A stretch of 64,000 nt of DNA, from assembly GCA_030697205.1 (NCBI GenBank), contig JAUYQP010000014.1, positions 60,895-124,894 of the forward strand, in the 5' to 3' direction. The translations under genes and the position numbers were made by a program. Positions 45,534 through 56,663 of this stretch are shown here, one piece after another (position 1 is the stretch's first letter; each line of letters begins with the position of its first letter). The notes beneath the pieces were generated by a model. It searched no databases, was not told the origin of the DNA, and was given only the letters and a program-made list of their open reading frames with translations. The DNA comes from Mycobacteriales bacterium (GTDB lineage Bacteria; Actinomycetota; Actinomycetes; Mycobacteriales; SCTD01).

Positions 45534-47954
45534 GTGCGCGTCCCGCTGTCCTGGTTGCGCGAGCTCGTGCCCGGCCTGACCGCCCCGGTCGAGCAGGTCG
45601 CCGAGCGGCTGGTCGCCGCCGGGCTCGAGGTCGAGACGATCGACCGGCTCGGGCACGACATCAGCGGTGTCGTCGTCGGCCGCGTCGTCGACGTCGAGGA
45701 GCTGACCGGCTTCAAGAAGCCGATCCGGTTCTGCCACGTCGACAGCGGCACCCGCGTGCACGACGTGGTCTGCGGCGCCACGAACGTCGCCGCAGGTGAC
45801 GTGATCGCGTTCGCGACGCCGGGAGCCGTGCTGCCTGGTGGCTTCCAGATCGCGACGCGCCAGACCTACGGCCGCACCTCCGACGGCATGATCTGCTCGG
45901 CCGCCGAGCTCGGGCTGTCCGACGAGGCCGACGGGATCCTGGTCCTTCCCGCCGACACCCCGCAGGGTGGCGACGTCGTCGCCCTGCTGGGCCTGCGAGA
46001 CGAGGTCCTCGACATCGCGGTCACCCCCGACCGCGGCTACGTCCTGTCCGTCCGCGGGGTCGCCCGCGAGGCCGCCACCGCCTTCGGGCTGCAGCTCACC
46101 GACCCGGGGCTGCGCGAGACCCCCGCGTCAGGTGGCGGTCACGAGGTCCGGCTCGACGACCCCGCCGGCTGCGACCGCTACGTCGCCCGCATCGTGACCG
46201 GTCTCGACCCCACCGCCCCGAGCCCGGCCTGGCTGCAGCGGCGGCTCACGCTGTGCGGCGTCCGGTCGATCTCGCTCGCGGTCGACGTCACCAACCACGT
46301 GATGCTCGAGGTCGGCCACCCGCTGCACGCCTTCGACCTCGACCGGCTGCAGGGCGCCGTCGTCGTGCGCCGGGCGGCTGCGGGGGAGCGGCTGACCACG
46401 CTCGACGGGCAGGACCGCGCGCTCGACCCCACCGATCTCGTCATCACCGACGACAGCGGTCCGATCGCGCTGGCGGGGGTGATGGGTGGCGCGGCCACTG
46501 AGGTCACCGCCACCACGACGTCCCTGCTGGTCGAGGCCGCCCACTTCGCGCCCGCCACGGTCACCCGCACGGCCCGCCGCCACCGGTTGCCGAGCGAGGC
46601 CAGTCGGCGCTACGAGCGCGGCGTCGACCCCTCGCTGGCCGCGGCGGCTGCCGATCTCGCCGTCGGGCTGCTCGTCGACCTCGGCGGGGCCGTCGCCGGG
46701 CCGGTCACCGACGTGGACCTCACGACGCCGCGGGCCGCGATCGCCTTCCCTGTCGGTGCGCCCGCGCGCACCGCCGGCCGCGACTACGCCGACGAGGTCG
46801 TCGTGGCAAGGCTGCGCGACGTGGGCTGCGAGGTGTCAGGCGTCGACCCGCTCCAGGTGACGCCGCCGACCTGGCGGCCCGACCTCACCGGCGTCGCCGA
46901 CCTCGTCGAGGAGGTCGTGCGGCTCGAGGGCTACGACACGGTCCCCGTCGTGCTGCCGCCGGCCCCGTCGGGCCGCGGCCTCACCGCGGCGCAGGTCCTG
47001 CGGCGCACGGCGTCGCGCGCCCTCGCGGCCTCCGGTCTCGTCGAGGTCGCCAACCCGCCGTTCGTCTCCGAGCGGGTGCTCGAGGCGCTCGGCGCCCGTG
47101 CGGGTGCGCCGCGCCTGACCAACCCGCTGTCGGAGGCCGAGGCGCTGCTGTCGCCCACCTTGCTGGCGAGCCTGCTCGCCGCGCTGCACCGCAACGCCGC
47201 CCGCGGCGCCGGTGACGTGGCGCTGTTCCAGACCGGCCGGGTCTTCCTGGAGTCCGACGCACCGACGGCGGCCGTCCCCGGTGTCGACGACCGCCCCGGC
47301 GACGACGCCCTTGCGGCCCTCGACGCGACGCTGCCCGTGCAGCCGCGCCACGCCGCTGTGGTCCTCGCGGGCCGCCGCGACGACCGGCCGGTCGACTGGG
47401 CCGACGCCGTCGAGTCCGCCCTCGCGCTCGGGCGGGCGCTGCGACTCGAGCTGACCCTCGTTGCGGCCGGTCCGCTGCCGTTCCACCCCGGGCGCTGCGC
47501 CGCCGTGCAGCTGGCGGGCGTCACGGTCGGCCACGCCGGCGAGCTGCACCCGCGCGTCGTCGAGGCCCTCGAGCTGCCGGCCCGCACCTGTGCCGCCGAG
47601 GTCGACCTCGACCGCCTCGTCGACGCGGCCGTGGCCGCCGGTCCGGTCGACGCGCCGGTGGTCTCGTCGTACCCCCCGGCCAGTGTCGACGTGGCCCTCG
47701 TCGTCGCCGCGGACGTCCCCGCGCAAGAGGTCGAGCGGGCCCTGCGCGACGGGGCCGGACCGCTGGTCGAGTCGGTGCGGCTGTTCGACGTCTACACCGG
47801 GCCGCAGGTGGGTGAGGGGCACCGGTCGCTCGCCTACGCCCTGCGCTTCCGGGCTCCCGACCGCACACTGACCGATGGTGAGGCGGTCGCTCTGCGTGAC
47901 GCCGCTGTCGCAGAAGCGACATCCCGGGTGGGCGCCGTGCTGCGCGGAGCCTGA
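45534..47954 (+). CDS. pheT: Phenylalanyl-tRNA synthetase beta subunit
   Basis: An 806-residue full-length beta subunit: N-terminal tRNA-binding/EMAP-like region (PLSWLRELVPG, FKKPIRFCHVDSG, VVCGATNVAAGD), B5 domain (AFPVGAPARTAGRDY...), B3/4 editing region (SISLAVDVTNHVMLEVGHPLHAFDLDRL), and a C-terminal anticodon-binding domain (YPPASVDVALVV, RLFDVYTGPQVGEGHRSLAYAL). GTG 45534. Confidence 0.97.
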   Translation: MRVPLSWLRELVPGLTAPVEQVAERLVAAGLEVETIDRLGHDISGVVVGRVVDVEELTGFKKPIRFCHVDSGTRVHDVVCGATNVAAGDVIAFATPGAVLPGGFQIATRQTYGRTSDGMICSAAELGLSDEADGILVLPADTPQGGDVVALLGLRDEVLDIAVTPDRGYVLSVRGVAREAATAFGLQLTDPGLRETPASGGGHEVRLDDPAGCDRYVARIVTGLDPTAPSPAWLQRRLTLCGVRSISLAVDVTNHVMLEVGHPLHAFDLDRLQGAVVVRRAAAGERLTTLDGQDRALDPTDLVITDDSGPIALAGVMGGAATEVTATTTSLLVEAAHFAPATVTRTARRHRLPSEASRRYERGVDPSLAAAAADLAVGLLVDLGGAVAGPVTDVDLTTPRAAIAFPVGAPARTAGRDYADEVVVARLRDVGCEVSGVDPLQVTPPTWRPDLTGVADLVEEVVRLEGYDTVPVVLPPAPSGRGLTAAQVLRRTASRALAASGLVEVANPPFVSERVLEALGARAGAPRLTNPLSEAEALLSPTLLASLLAALHRNAARGAGDVALFQTGRVFLESDAPTAAVPGVDDRPGDDALAALDATLPVQPRHAAVVLAGRRDDRPVDWADAVESALALGRALRLELTLVAAGPLPFHPGRCAAVQLAGVTVGHAGELHPRVVEALELPARTCAAEVDLDRLVDAAVAAGPVDAPVVSSYPPASVDVALVVAADVPAQEVERALRDGAGPLVESVRLFDVYTGPQVGEGHRSLAYALRFRAPDRTLTDGEAVALRDAAVAEATSRVGAVLRGA

Positions 47955-48036
47955 GGGCGGCGGGCCACCGGTCACGGTCGGTCAATGGTCACAACGGGCC
48001 ATGGCACCTGGGCTCGAGACGGTCGAAGGTGACGCC

Positions 48037-50514
48037 GTGCTCATCACACGTCGCTCTGCGCTCACCGTCCTGGCTCTCTCGCTCACCGGTCTGCTGGGCA
48101 CCCCCGCCCCGGCGACTGCGAGCCCGGTCGCCACCTGGATCGTCACCTACGACGCACCCCCGTCGCCGGTGGACCTCCAGGTGCTCGGCAGCCTGTCGGA
48201 CGCGGTCCACGGCTTCACGAAGGTCCCGGCGGCCGTCGTCAACGTCCCGTCCGCGCTGGTGCCGCTGCTGCGCCGGCTCCCGGGCGTGCGCGGCGTGTGG
48301 GCCAACGAGACCTACCAGCCGCTGCTCGCGGGCGCGACGACGGCGAGCCGGGCCCGCAAGGTCTGGGACGAGCTCGGCTGGACCGGCGCCGGCGTCGGCA
48401 TCGCGGTCATCGACGCGGGCGTCGACGGCAGCCACCCCGACCTCTGCGCGCAGCCGGTCTTCTGCCGCGGCACCGCCGTCAAGGTCGTGCAGAACGTCAA
48501 GGTCCTCGGGCGCCAGGACGTCGTCGGTGACCCCGTCGTCTACCTCGAGGACCAGGTCAGCACCGACTCCACGTCGGGTCACGGCAGCCACGTGGCCGGC
48601 ATCGCCGCGGGCTTCGGCACGGCCAGCGAGACCCCCGGGAAGTACCGCGGGGTCGCCCACGGAGCGTCGATCGTCGGCTACGGCACCGGCGAGCTGGTGG
48701 AGGCGGTCAACGTCCTCGGGGCCTACGACCACGCGATCGCCCACGCCGCGGAGTACGGCATCAAGGTCATCAACAACAGCTGGGGGCCCGGTGCCTTCAC
48801 CAACTACGACCCCGAGCACCCCGTCAACCGCGCGACCGACGCCGCCTGGGCCGCCGGCATCAACGTGGTCTTCGGCTCGGGCAACGACGGCACCCGCACC
48901 GACAGCCTCAACATGTTCTCCGCGCACCCCAAGGCCATCTCGGTCGCTGGCGGTCGCAAGGACGGCCAGCAGGCGTTCTTCTCCTCCAAGGGCGTGCCAG
49001 GCAGTCCGCTGTGGCACCCCACGCTGACGGCCCCGGGGGAGTCCATCTCCTCGGTGCGCGCGCTCACCGGCTTCACGATCACCGTGGCCGACGCGGGCGT
49101 GGCGGTGGACGGCGGCGACGCCCCCACCGGCACCGACCAGGCCTACTACGCGCGCAGCAGCGGCACCTCGATGGCCGCGCCGCACGTCGCCGGCGTCATC
49201 GCCCTGGTCCAGCAGGCCGCCCACAGCAGCCGCGGTACCTGGCTGACCCCGCTCGAGGTGCGCAACCTGCTGCAGAACACCGCCCGTCCGATGATGCCGA
49301 GCTACCAGCACTACAGCGCGGGTGCGGGCTACGTCGACGCCTTCGCTGCCGCGACCGCCGCCGCCGCGGGGACGCATCTCGGCGCCTACGACGACGGCAC
49401 GACCTACGACACCCAGGCGTACGCCGGAACCGTCGGTCCCGCGGCCCTCGTGTCGACGTCCACCTTCGAGTCCACCTTCGCGGTGGCGCCCGGCGCGCGG
49501 TCGCTCGACGTCATGGCCGACTGGGGGCCGGAGGCGGTCGTCCCGGCCAACCAGGACCTCGACATCGACCTCTTCCGCCCCGACGGCACGCTGTTCCGCG
49601 GCACCTTCCTGGTCTGCGATCCCGCCCAGCAGCCCAACGGCTACTCGTCGTTCTGCTCGTCGGCACCCAACGAGCGGCTCACCGTCACCGACCCCGTTCC
49701 CGGCACCTGGCGGGTCGTCGTCAAGGGCGGGCTCGCCACCGCGAGCGAGACGGTGCGCGGCCTGTGGTCCGCGGCGTACCCCGACGGCACTCCCGTGCCG
49801 GCCCGCCCCGGTGCCACCTCGGTGTCGACCGTCCCCGCGACCCCCGCCGGTGTCGCCGGCCAAGGCGTCCTCGTGACCGCCACGGTCCGCGACGCCGCGG
49901 GCCTGCCGGTCGCGAACGCGCCCGTCACCTGGTCCTCGACCGGCATCGGCGCGGTCACCCACGCCGAGCCCGTGACCGACTCCTTCGGCCGTGCGGTCGC
50001 CACCGCCGGCGCCGGGTCGCTGGGCGCCCAGACCGTCACTGCCACGACGGGTGCGCTCTCCGGGTCCGGGGCGATCACCTGGCTCGGCCTGCCCGTCCTG
50101 CCCGCCCCGACCGAGCCCTGTGTGCTCAGCTGCCCGCCGCCGCCCGCGGCCGACACCGCCGGCGAGGTCTCCGGCGGCGGATGGTGGCAGCAGGGCACCA
50201 AGCGGCACCTCACTGTGGGTGCCTCCAACGAGACCGGCTCGTCCGCACCGAGCGGCGAGCTGCGCTACGACGACAAGGCCGGCACCGTGCTGCGCGCGAC
50301 TCTCGTCGAGCGCTTCCGCGTCGACGGCGGCACCGCGACGCTGTCGGGGTCGGGCACCGTCAACGGCACCGACGGCTACCGCTGGACGCTCACCGTCACC
50401 GACGGCGGCCAGGATGACAGCGCGAGCCTGGTCATCACACAGGCAGGGTCGAGCTACCGCCACGAGGCGGGCGGCACCCTCGGTGGCGGCAACCTCACGG
50501 TGACCGCCGGCTGA
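48037..50514 (+). CDS. Secreted subtilisin-like serine protease
   Basis: An 825-residue S8 peptidase. The N-terminus (ITRRSALTVLALSLTGLLG...) has twin arginines before a hydrophobic core, so export may be by Tat or Sec, with cleavage after an Ala-rich segment. Catalytic triad: D126 (AVIDAGVDGSHPD), H182 (HGSHVAGIAAG), S378 (SGTSMAAPHVAGV). Then a beta-rich domain, an Ig-like/invasin-type repeat (VTATVRDAAGLPVANAPVTW) and a C-terminal domain with GEVSGGGWW and GGGNLTV like those of extracellular hydrolases. Start GTG 48037, seven bases after AAGG; longer in-frame starts lie inside pheT. Confidence 0.9.
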   Translation: MLITRRSALTVLALSLTGLLGTPAPATASPVATWIVTYDAPPSPVDLQVLGSLSDAVHGFTKVPAAVVNVPSALVPLLRRLPGVRGVWANETYQPLLAGATTASRARKVWDELGWTGAGVGIAVIDAGVDGSHPDLCAQPVFCRGTAVKVVQNVKVLGRQDVVGDPVVYLEDQVSTDSTSGHGSHVAGIAAGFGTASETPGKYRGVAHGASIVGYGTGELVEAVNVLGAYDHAIAHAAEYGIKVINNSWGPGAFTNYDPEHPVNRATDAAWAAGINVVFGSGNDGTRTDSLNMFSAHPKAISVAGGRKDGQQAFFSSKGVPGSPLWHPTLTAPGESISSVRALTGFTITVADAGVAVDGGDAPTGTDQAYYARSSGTSMAAPHVAGVIALVQQAAHSSRGTWLTPLEVRNLLQNTARPMMPSYQHYSAGAGYVDAFAAATAAAAGTHLGAYDDGTTYDTQAYAGTVGPAALVSTSTFESTFAVAPGARSLDVMADWGPEAVVPANQDLDIDLFRPDGTLFRGTFLVCDPAQQPNGYSSFCSSAPNERLTVTDPVPGTWRVVVKGGLATASETVRGLWSAAYPDGTPVPARPGATSVSTVPATPAGVAGQGVLVTATVRDAAGLPVANAPVTWSSTGIGAVTHAEPVTDSFGRAVATAGAGSLGAQTVTATTGALSGSGAITWLGLPVLPAPTEPCVLSCPPPPAADTAGEVSGGGWWQQGTKRHLTVGASNETGSSAPSGELRYDDKAGTVLRATLVERFRVDGGTATLSGSGTVNGTDGYRWTLTVTDGGQDDSASLVITQAGSSYRHEAGGTLGGGNLTVTAG

Positions 50515-50536
50515 CGGCCACGGCCCACCCCGGGCC

Positions 50537-50574
50537 TTGTGAATATCCATGCGTAACTGTGTATGATCTCTCCC
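50537..50574 (+). promoter_or_regulatory. argC promoter with overlapping ArgR operator candidate
   Basis: An AT-rich island in GC-rich surroundings. TATGAT (50562-50567) is a -10 seven bases before ATG 50575, predicting a leaderless argC transcript; TTGTGA (50537-50542) is a weak -35 at 19-base spacing. Overlapping them, TGAATATCCATGCGTA resembles an ARG box, and TGTGTATGAT may add another half-site. ArgR, encoded at 56124, would repress here. Confidence 0.6.
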
Positions 50575-51585
50575 ATGGGCATGACAGCAGCGGTGGCCGG
50601 GGCGAGCGGCTATGTCGGCGGTGAGCTTCTGCGGCTGCTGCTGGGCCACCCCGACCTCGAGGTCGGGCCGCTGGCGGCGGGCAGCAGCGCCGGTCTGCCC
50701 GTCGGCGACGTCCACCCCCACCTGCCGCAGCTCGCCGAGCGGGTCTTCACCTCGACCGACCCGGCTCGCCTGGCCGAGGCCGACGTGGTCTTCCTCGCGC
50801 TGCCGCACGGCGAGTCCGGCGCCCTCGCCGCGGCCCTGCCCGAGGGCCTGCCGGTCATCGACCTCGGCGCCGACCACCGGCTCGCCGACCCGGCGGCCTG
50901 GGAGCGCTTCTACGGCACCCCCTGGTCGGCCCAGTGGGCCTACGGCCTGCCCGAGCTCTTCCGGGCCGACCTCGTCGGCACCCCCCGTATCGCCGCCCCG
51001 GGCTGCTACCCCACGGCCGTGACGCTCGCGCTTGCGCCGGTGATCGGCCTGGTCGACCCGACGGACCTCGTCGTCGTCGCCGCGTCCGGCACCAGCGGTG
51101 CCGGCCGGGCCGCCAAGGCGAGCCTGCTCGGCAGCGAGGTGATGGGGGACCTGTCGGCCTACAAGGTCGGAGCCCACCAGCACACCCCCGAGATCCGGCA
51201 GACCCTCGCGCGGGTCGCCGGGACCGCGGTGGGGCTGTCCTTCACGCCCGTCCTCGCCCCCATGCCACGCGGCATCCTCGCCACCTGCACGGCCCGCACC
51301 ACCGCGTCCGAGGACGACCTCCGCGAGGCCCTCGTCGACGCCTACGCCGACGAGCCGCTCGTCCACGTCCTGCCACAAGGGCGCTGGCCGCACACCGCCG
51401 CCACGATCGGGTCGGCGAGCTGCCACCTGCAGGTCACGGTCGACACCGACGCCGGTCGGGCCGTCGTCGTGAGCGCCCTCGACAACCTCGGCAAGGGGGC
51501 CGCGGCCCAGGCGCTGCAGTGCGCCAACCTCTCCCTCGGCCTGCCCGAGCTCGCCGGGCTGTCCGCCAGCGGGGTCGCGCCGTGA
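50575..51585 (+). CDS. argC: N-acetyl-gamma-glutamyl-phosphate reductase
   Basis: NADPH-dependent third step of arginine synthesis. The 336-residue product has AAVAGASGYVGGELLRLLLGH (dinucleotide fold) and AAPGCYPTAVTLALAP with the catalytic Cys, and later HQHTPEIRQ with the active-site His. Start ATG 50575 chosen from the leaderless promoter; ATG 50581 is two codons in. First gene of the arginine operon. Confidence 0.96.
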   Translation: MGMTAAVAGASGYVGGELLRLLLGHPDLEVGPLAAGSSAGLPVGDVHPHLPQLAERVFTSTDPARLAEADVVFLALPHGESGALAAALPEGLPVIDLGADHRLADPAAWERFYGTPWSAQWAYGLPELFRADLVGTPRIAAPGCYPTAVTLALAPVIGLVDPTDLVVVAASGTSGAGRAAKASLLGSEVMGDLSAYKVGAHQHTPEIRQTLARVAGTAVGLSFTPVLAPMPRGILATCTARTTASEDDLREALVDAYADEPLVHVLPQGRWPHTAATIGSASCHLQVTVDTDAGRAVVVSALDNLGKGAAAQALQCANLSLGLPELAGLSASGVAP

Positions 51586-52733
51586 CCGTCACCGCAGCCA
51601 GGGGCTTCCGGGCCGCGGCCGCGACCGCCGGCCTCAAGGCCAGCGGCACGCCCGATGTCGCACTGGTCGTCAACGACGGGCCGTCCCGCGCGGCCGCCTG
51701 CGTCTTCACCCGCAACCGCTTCAAGGCCAACCCGGTCCTGTGGAGCGAGCAGGTCGTGCGTGACGGCCGGGTCCGTGCCGTCGTCCTCAACTCCGGTGGG
51801 GCCAACTGCGGCACCGGCCCGCAGGGCTTCCAGACCACCCACGCCACCGCCGAGCGGGTCGCGACCCTGCTGGGTGACGGCGCCGGCGACGTCGTCGTCT
51901 GCTCGACCGGGCTCATCGGCCCCCAGCTGGACCGCGACACGGTCCTCGCCGGCGTCGACGCCGCTCACGCCGCCCTCGCCGCCGACGGGGGAGGCGCTGC
52001 GGCCGTCGCGATCATGACGACCGACACGGTGGCCAAGACCGCGTCGTACGACGCTGCCGGCTTCGTCGTCGGGGGCATGGCCAAGGGCGCCGGCATGCTC
52101 GCTCCCGCCCTGGCCACCATGCTCGTCGTGATCACGACCGACGCCGACGTCACCGCCGCCGACTGCGACCGGGCGCTGCGGGCCGCGACCCGCACCACCT
52201 TCGACCGCCTCGACTCCGACGGCTGCCAGTCCACCAACGACACCGTCCTGCTCCTGGCGAGCGCAGCCTCCGGCACCGCACCCGATCCGGCTGCCTTCGA
52301 CGCCGCCGTGCGCGCCGTCTGCGCCGACCTGGCGCAGCAGCTGCTGACCGACGCCGAGGGCTCCCGCCACGACATCGCGATCGAGGTCGTCGGTGCGGCC
52401 AGCGAGGACGAGGCCGTCGAGGTGGCTCGCTCCGTCGCCCGCAGCAACCTGTTCAAGTGCGCGGTCTTCGGGGAGGACCCCAACTGGGGGCGGGTGCTCG
52501 CCTCGGTCGGCACCACGACCGCGACGTTCGAGGTCGCAGACGTCGACATCTCCTTCAACGGCGTCCAGGTCTGCCGCGCGGGCCAGTCGTTCGAGGACCC
52601 CGCGAAGGTGGAGTTCCGCGGCCGCGACGTCCACGTCGTCATCGACCTGCACGCGGGAGGCTCGGGCGCCACGGTGCGGACCAACGACCTGACGACCGAC
52701 TACGTCCACGAGAACTCGGCGTACTCCACATGA
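51582..52733 (+). CDS. argJ: Bifunctional ornithine acetyltransferase / N-acetylglutamate synthase
   Basis: Recycles the acetyl group from acetylornithine to glutamate. The 383-residue precursor self-cleaves at the Ala-Thr of [36 protein letters not shown] and [14 protein letters not shown], and the C-terminal [18 protein letters not shown], are family motifs. GTG start in a GTGA overlap with argC. Confidence 0.97.
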   Translation: MTVTAARGFRAAAATAGLKASGTPDVALVVNDGPSRAAACVFTRNRFKANPVLWSEQVVRDGRVRAVVLNSGGANCGTGPQGFQTTHATAERVATLLGDGAGDVVVCSTGLIGPQLDRDTVLAGVDAAHAALAADGGGAAAVAIMTTDTVAKTASYDAAGFVVGGMAKGAGMLAPALATMLVVITTDADVTAADCDRALRAATRTTFDRLDSDGCQSTNDTVLLLASAASGTAPDPAAFDAAVRAVCADLAQQLLTDAEGSRHDIAIEVVGAASEDEAVEVARSVARSNLFKCAVFGEDPNWGRVLASVGTTTATFEVADVDISFNGVQVCRAGQSFEDPAKVEFRGRDVHVVIDLHAGGSGATVRTNDLTTDYVHENSAYST

Positions 52734-53602
52734 CCCACGCCGCCCTGTCCAAGGCTGCCGCCCTCGTCGAGGCCCTGCCCTGGCTGAAGTCCTTCCACGG
52801 CCGCACCGTCGTTCTCAAGTACGGCGGCAACGCGATGACGAGCTCCGAGCTGCAGCAGGCCTTCGCCGAGGACGTCGTCTTCCTGCGCTACGCCGGGGTC
52901 AGGGTCGTCGTCGTCCACGGCGGCGGACCGCAGATCACCGCCCACCTCGACCGGCTCGGCGTCGACAGCGAGTTCCGCGGCGGTCTGCGGGTCACCACCG
53001 CCGACACGATGCAGGTCGTGCGGATGGTGCTCGTGGGTCAGGTCAACAGCGAGGTCGTCGGCGCCATCAACACCCACGGCCCCTTCGCGGTCGGGCTGTC
53101 CGGGGAGGACGCGCACCTGTTCACCGCGGAGCGCCGCGACGCCCTGGTCGACGGCGAGCTCGTCGACATCGGCCTCGTCGGTGACGTCGTCGACGTGCAG
53201 CCGCAGATCGTGCGGGCGCTGCTCGACGAGGGCAAGGTCCCTGTCGTCGCCACCGTGGCGCGCGGTGCGGACGGCGAGATCTACAACGTCAACGCCGACA
53301 CTGCGGCCGCCGCCCTCGCGATCGCGCTCGGAGCGGAGAAGCTCGTGGTCCTCACCGACGTCGAGGGGCTCTACGCCGACTGGCCGGCCTCCGACGCCGT
53401 CATCAGCAGCCTCGGCGCCGACGAGCTCGAGGCCCTGCTGCCGACGCTGTCGAGCGGCATGGTGCCGAAGATGGAGGCCTGCTTGCGGGCCGTGCAAGGC
53501 GGCGTCCCCCGCGCCCACGTCCTCGATGGCAGGGTTCCGCACAGCGTCCTGCTCGAGCTGTTCACCGACGAGGGGATCGGGACCATGGTGACGCCGTCAT
53601 GA
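52730..53602 (+). CDS. argB: Acetylglutamate kinase
   Basis: Second enzyme of arginine synthesis, likely the arginine-inhibited step. The 290-residue product has [58 protein letters not shown] and an extended N-terminal helix ([20 protein letters not shown]), the feature of arginine-sensitive hexameric enzymes. ATG in an ATGA overlap with argJ. Confidence 0.97.
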   Translation: MTHAALSKAAALVEALPWLKSFHGRTVVLKYGGNAMTSSELQQAFAEDVVFLRYAGVRVVVVHGGGPQITAHLDRLGVDSEFRGGLRVTTADTMQVVRMVLVGQVNSEVVGAINTHGPFAVGLSGEDAHLFTAERRDALVDGELVDIGLVGDVVDVQPQIVRALLDEGKVPVVATVARGADGEIYNVNADTAAAALAIALGAEKLVVLTDVEGLYADWPASDAVISSLGADELEALLPTLSSGMVPKMEACLRAVQGGVPRAHVLDGRVPHSVLLELFTDEGIGTMVTPS

Positions 53603-54801
53603 GCGCGACCACGCAGTGGCAGGCCCGCTGGGACGCCGCCCTGATGGGCAACTACGGCACGCCCGCGCTCGTGCTCGCCCGCGGCGAGGGCGCCCGGGTC
53701 TGGGACGTCGACGGCAAGGACTACGTCGACCTGTTCGCGGGCCTCGCTGTCAACGTCCTCGGCCACGCGCACCCCGCGGTCCGCGCGGCCGTCGACCGTC
53801 AGCTCGCGACCCTCGGCCACGTCAGCAACCTCGCGGTCAGCGAGCCCGTCGTCCGGCTCGCCGAGCGGCTGCAGCAGCTCACCGGCCACGACCGGGTCCT
53901 GTTCACCAACTCCGGCGCGGAGGCCAACGAAGCCGGCCTGAAGATCGCCCGCCGGCTGCGGCCCGGGGGCGGCTTCGTGGCCTGCGACCGGGCCTTCCAC
54001 GGCCGCACGATGGGCGCTCTCGCGGTCACCGGCCAGCCCGCCAAGCGGGCCCCCTTCGAACCGCTGCCAGGGCCCGTCGCCTTCGTCCCGTTCGGCGACG
54101 CCGACGCGCTGCGGGCGGTCGTCACCGAGCAGACCGCCAGCGTCGTCCTCGAGCCGGTCCTCGGCGAGGCGGGGGTCGTCGTACCCCCCGCCGGCTTCCT
54201 CGAGGCTGCCCGGGCCACCTGCGACGCCACCGGTGCGCTGCTGCACCTCGACGAGGTGCAGGGCGGCATCGGCCGCGCCGGTGCGTGGCTGGCCACCGAG
54301 GTCCTCGCCCCCGGCGTCCGCGGCGACGTCGTCACCCTCGCCAAGGGCCTCGGGGGAGGGCTGCCGATCGGTGCCGTCCTCGCCAGCGGCGCCGCCGCGC
54401 ACGCCCTGCAGAAGGGCGACCACGGCACGACCTTCGGCGGCAACCCGGTCGTCTGCGCGGCCGCCCTCGCCGTCCTCGACACGGTCGAGTCCGAAGGGCT
54501 GCTCGCGTCCTCGACGACGCTCGGGGAGCGGCTCGCCAGCGGCATCCGGGCCCTCGACCACCCGCTCGTCGCGAGCGTGCGCGGGGTCGGGCTGTGGCTC
54601 GGCGTGGTGCTCACCGAGCCGGTCGCCGCCGCCGTGGAGGTCGCCGCCCGGGAGGCCGGCTTCCTGCTCAACGCGCCCGCCGCCGACGTGCTGCGGCTCG
54701 CTCCGCCTCTCGTGATCACCGAGGCCCAGGTCGACGCCTTCCTCGGTGCCCTGACCGGGGTCCTCGACGCCGCAGGTGCCGCCGCTAGGGTCGGCGCATG
54801 A
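53599..54801 (+). CDS. argD: Acetylornithine aminotransferase
   Basis: PLP enzyme. The 400-residue class III aminotransferase has [50 protein letters not shown] and [13 protein letters not shown] [16 protein letters not shown] with the PLP Lys, then [19 protein letters not shown] overlap with argB. Its TGA overlaps an eight-codon ORF that leads into a response regulator gene. Confidence 0.97.
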   Translation: MSATTQWQARWDAALMGNYGTPALVLARGEGARVWDVDGKDYVDLFAGLAVNVLGHAHPAVRAAVDRQLATLGHVSNLAVSEPVVRLAERLQQLTGHDRVLFTNSGAEANEAGLKIARRLRPGGGFVACDRAFHGRTMGALAVTGQPAKRAPFEPLPGPVAFVPFGDADALRAVVTEQTASVVLEPVLGEAGVVVPPAGFLEAARATCDATGALLHLDEVQGGIGRAGAWLATEVLAPGVRGDVVTLAKGLGGGLPIGAVLASGAAAHALQKGDHGTTFGGNPVVCAAALAVLDTVESEGLLASSTTLGERLASGIRALDHPLVASVRGVGLWLGVVLTEPVAAAVEVAAREAGFLLNAPAADVLRLAPPLVITEAQVDAFLGALTGVLDAAGAAARVGA

Positions 54802-54820
54802 CCTCGACCGGAGCTGCCTC

Positions 54821-54824
<4 letters not shown>
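54798..54824 (+). CDS. Eight-codon relay ORF between argD and the response regulator
   Basis: ATG 54798 overlaps the argD stop (ATGA) and reads MTSTGAAS, stopping at TGA 54822-54824, which overlaps the response regulator GTG (GTGA). TAGGGT (54786-54791) lies six bases before the ATG, so it could also begin a leaderless transcript. Either a translational relay or chance; its length is too short to test by composition. Confidence 0.35.
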
Positions 54825-56121
<1,297 letters not shown>

Positions 56122-56123
56122 GC

Positions 56124-56663
56124 ATGGCCGCCCGACGGCACGTGGCACCCGTGGCACCCGTGGCACCCGCCACGAGGGCCGCCCGTCACGCCCGGATCGT
56201 CGAGCTCGTCACGACCCGGTCCGTCACCAGCCAGACCGAGCTCGGCCGGCTGCTCGCCGAGTCCGGCATCGCCGTCACCCAGGCGACGCTGTCGCGCGAC
56301 CTCGAGGAGCTCGGCGCGGTGAAGGTCCGCACCTCCGGCGGTCAGGCCTACGCCCTGCCGCCCGAGGGCCAGCCGGTCGGCGGCACCGCGCAGTCCGTGG
56401 ACGCCCGGCTGGCCAAGCTGCTCGAGGAGCTGCTGGTCTCGGTCGAGGCCACCGGCGACGCGGTCGTCCTGCGCACGCCCCCCGGCGGCGCCCACCTGCT
56501 CGGCTCGGCGCTCGACCGCGCCGGGCTGCCCGACGTCGCCGGCACCGTCGCCGGTGACGACACCGTCCTGCTCGTCGTCCGCACGCCGGCGTCGCCGGCT
56601 GCGAGCACGCTCGCCACGAGGCTGCTCGGCCTCGCGGAGGGCCGACCCCTGGAGATCTCGTGA
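56124..56663 (+). CDS. argR: Arginine repressor
   Basis: Arginine-bound hexamer that represses the arg operon. The 179-residue product has a winged helix ([37 protein letters not shown] with the SRDL recognition helix) and a C-terminal arginine-binding/oligomerisation domain ([27 protein letters not shown] with the aspartates). The N-terminus has a repeated VAP stretch coded by a 9-bp repeat. ATG 56124. The ARG-box candidate lies before argC. Confidence 0.95.
   Translation: MAARRHVAPVAPVAPATRAARHARIVELVTTRSVTSQTELGRLLAESGIAVTQATLSRDLEELGAVKVRTSGGQAYALPPEGQPVGGTAQSVDARLAKLLEELLVSVEATGDAVVLRTPPGGAHLLGSALDRAGLPDVAGTVAGDDTVLLVVRTPASPAASTLATRLLGLAEGRPLEIS

Noticed and set aside
47989..51426. Minus-strand frame of more than 1100 codons opposite the subtilisin and argC
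   Set aside because: Same compositional effect; the plus-strand subtilisin and argC carry all catalytic motifs.
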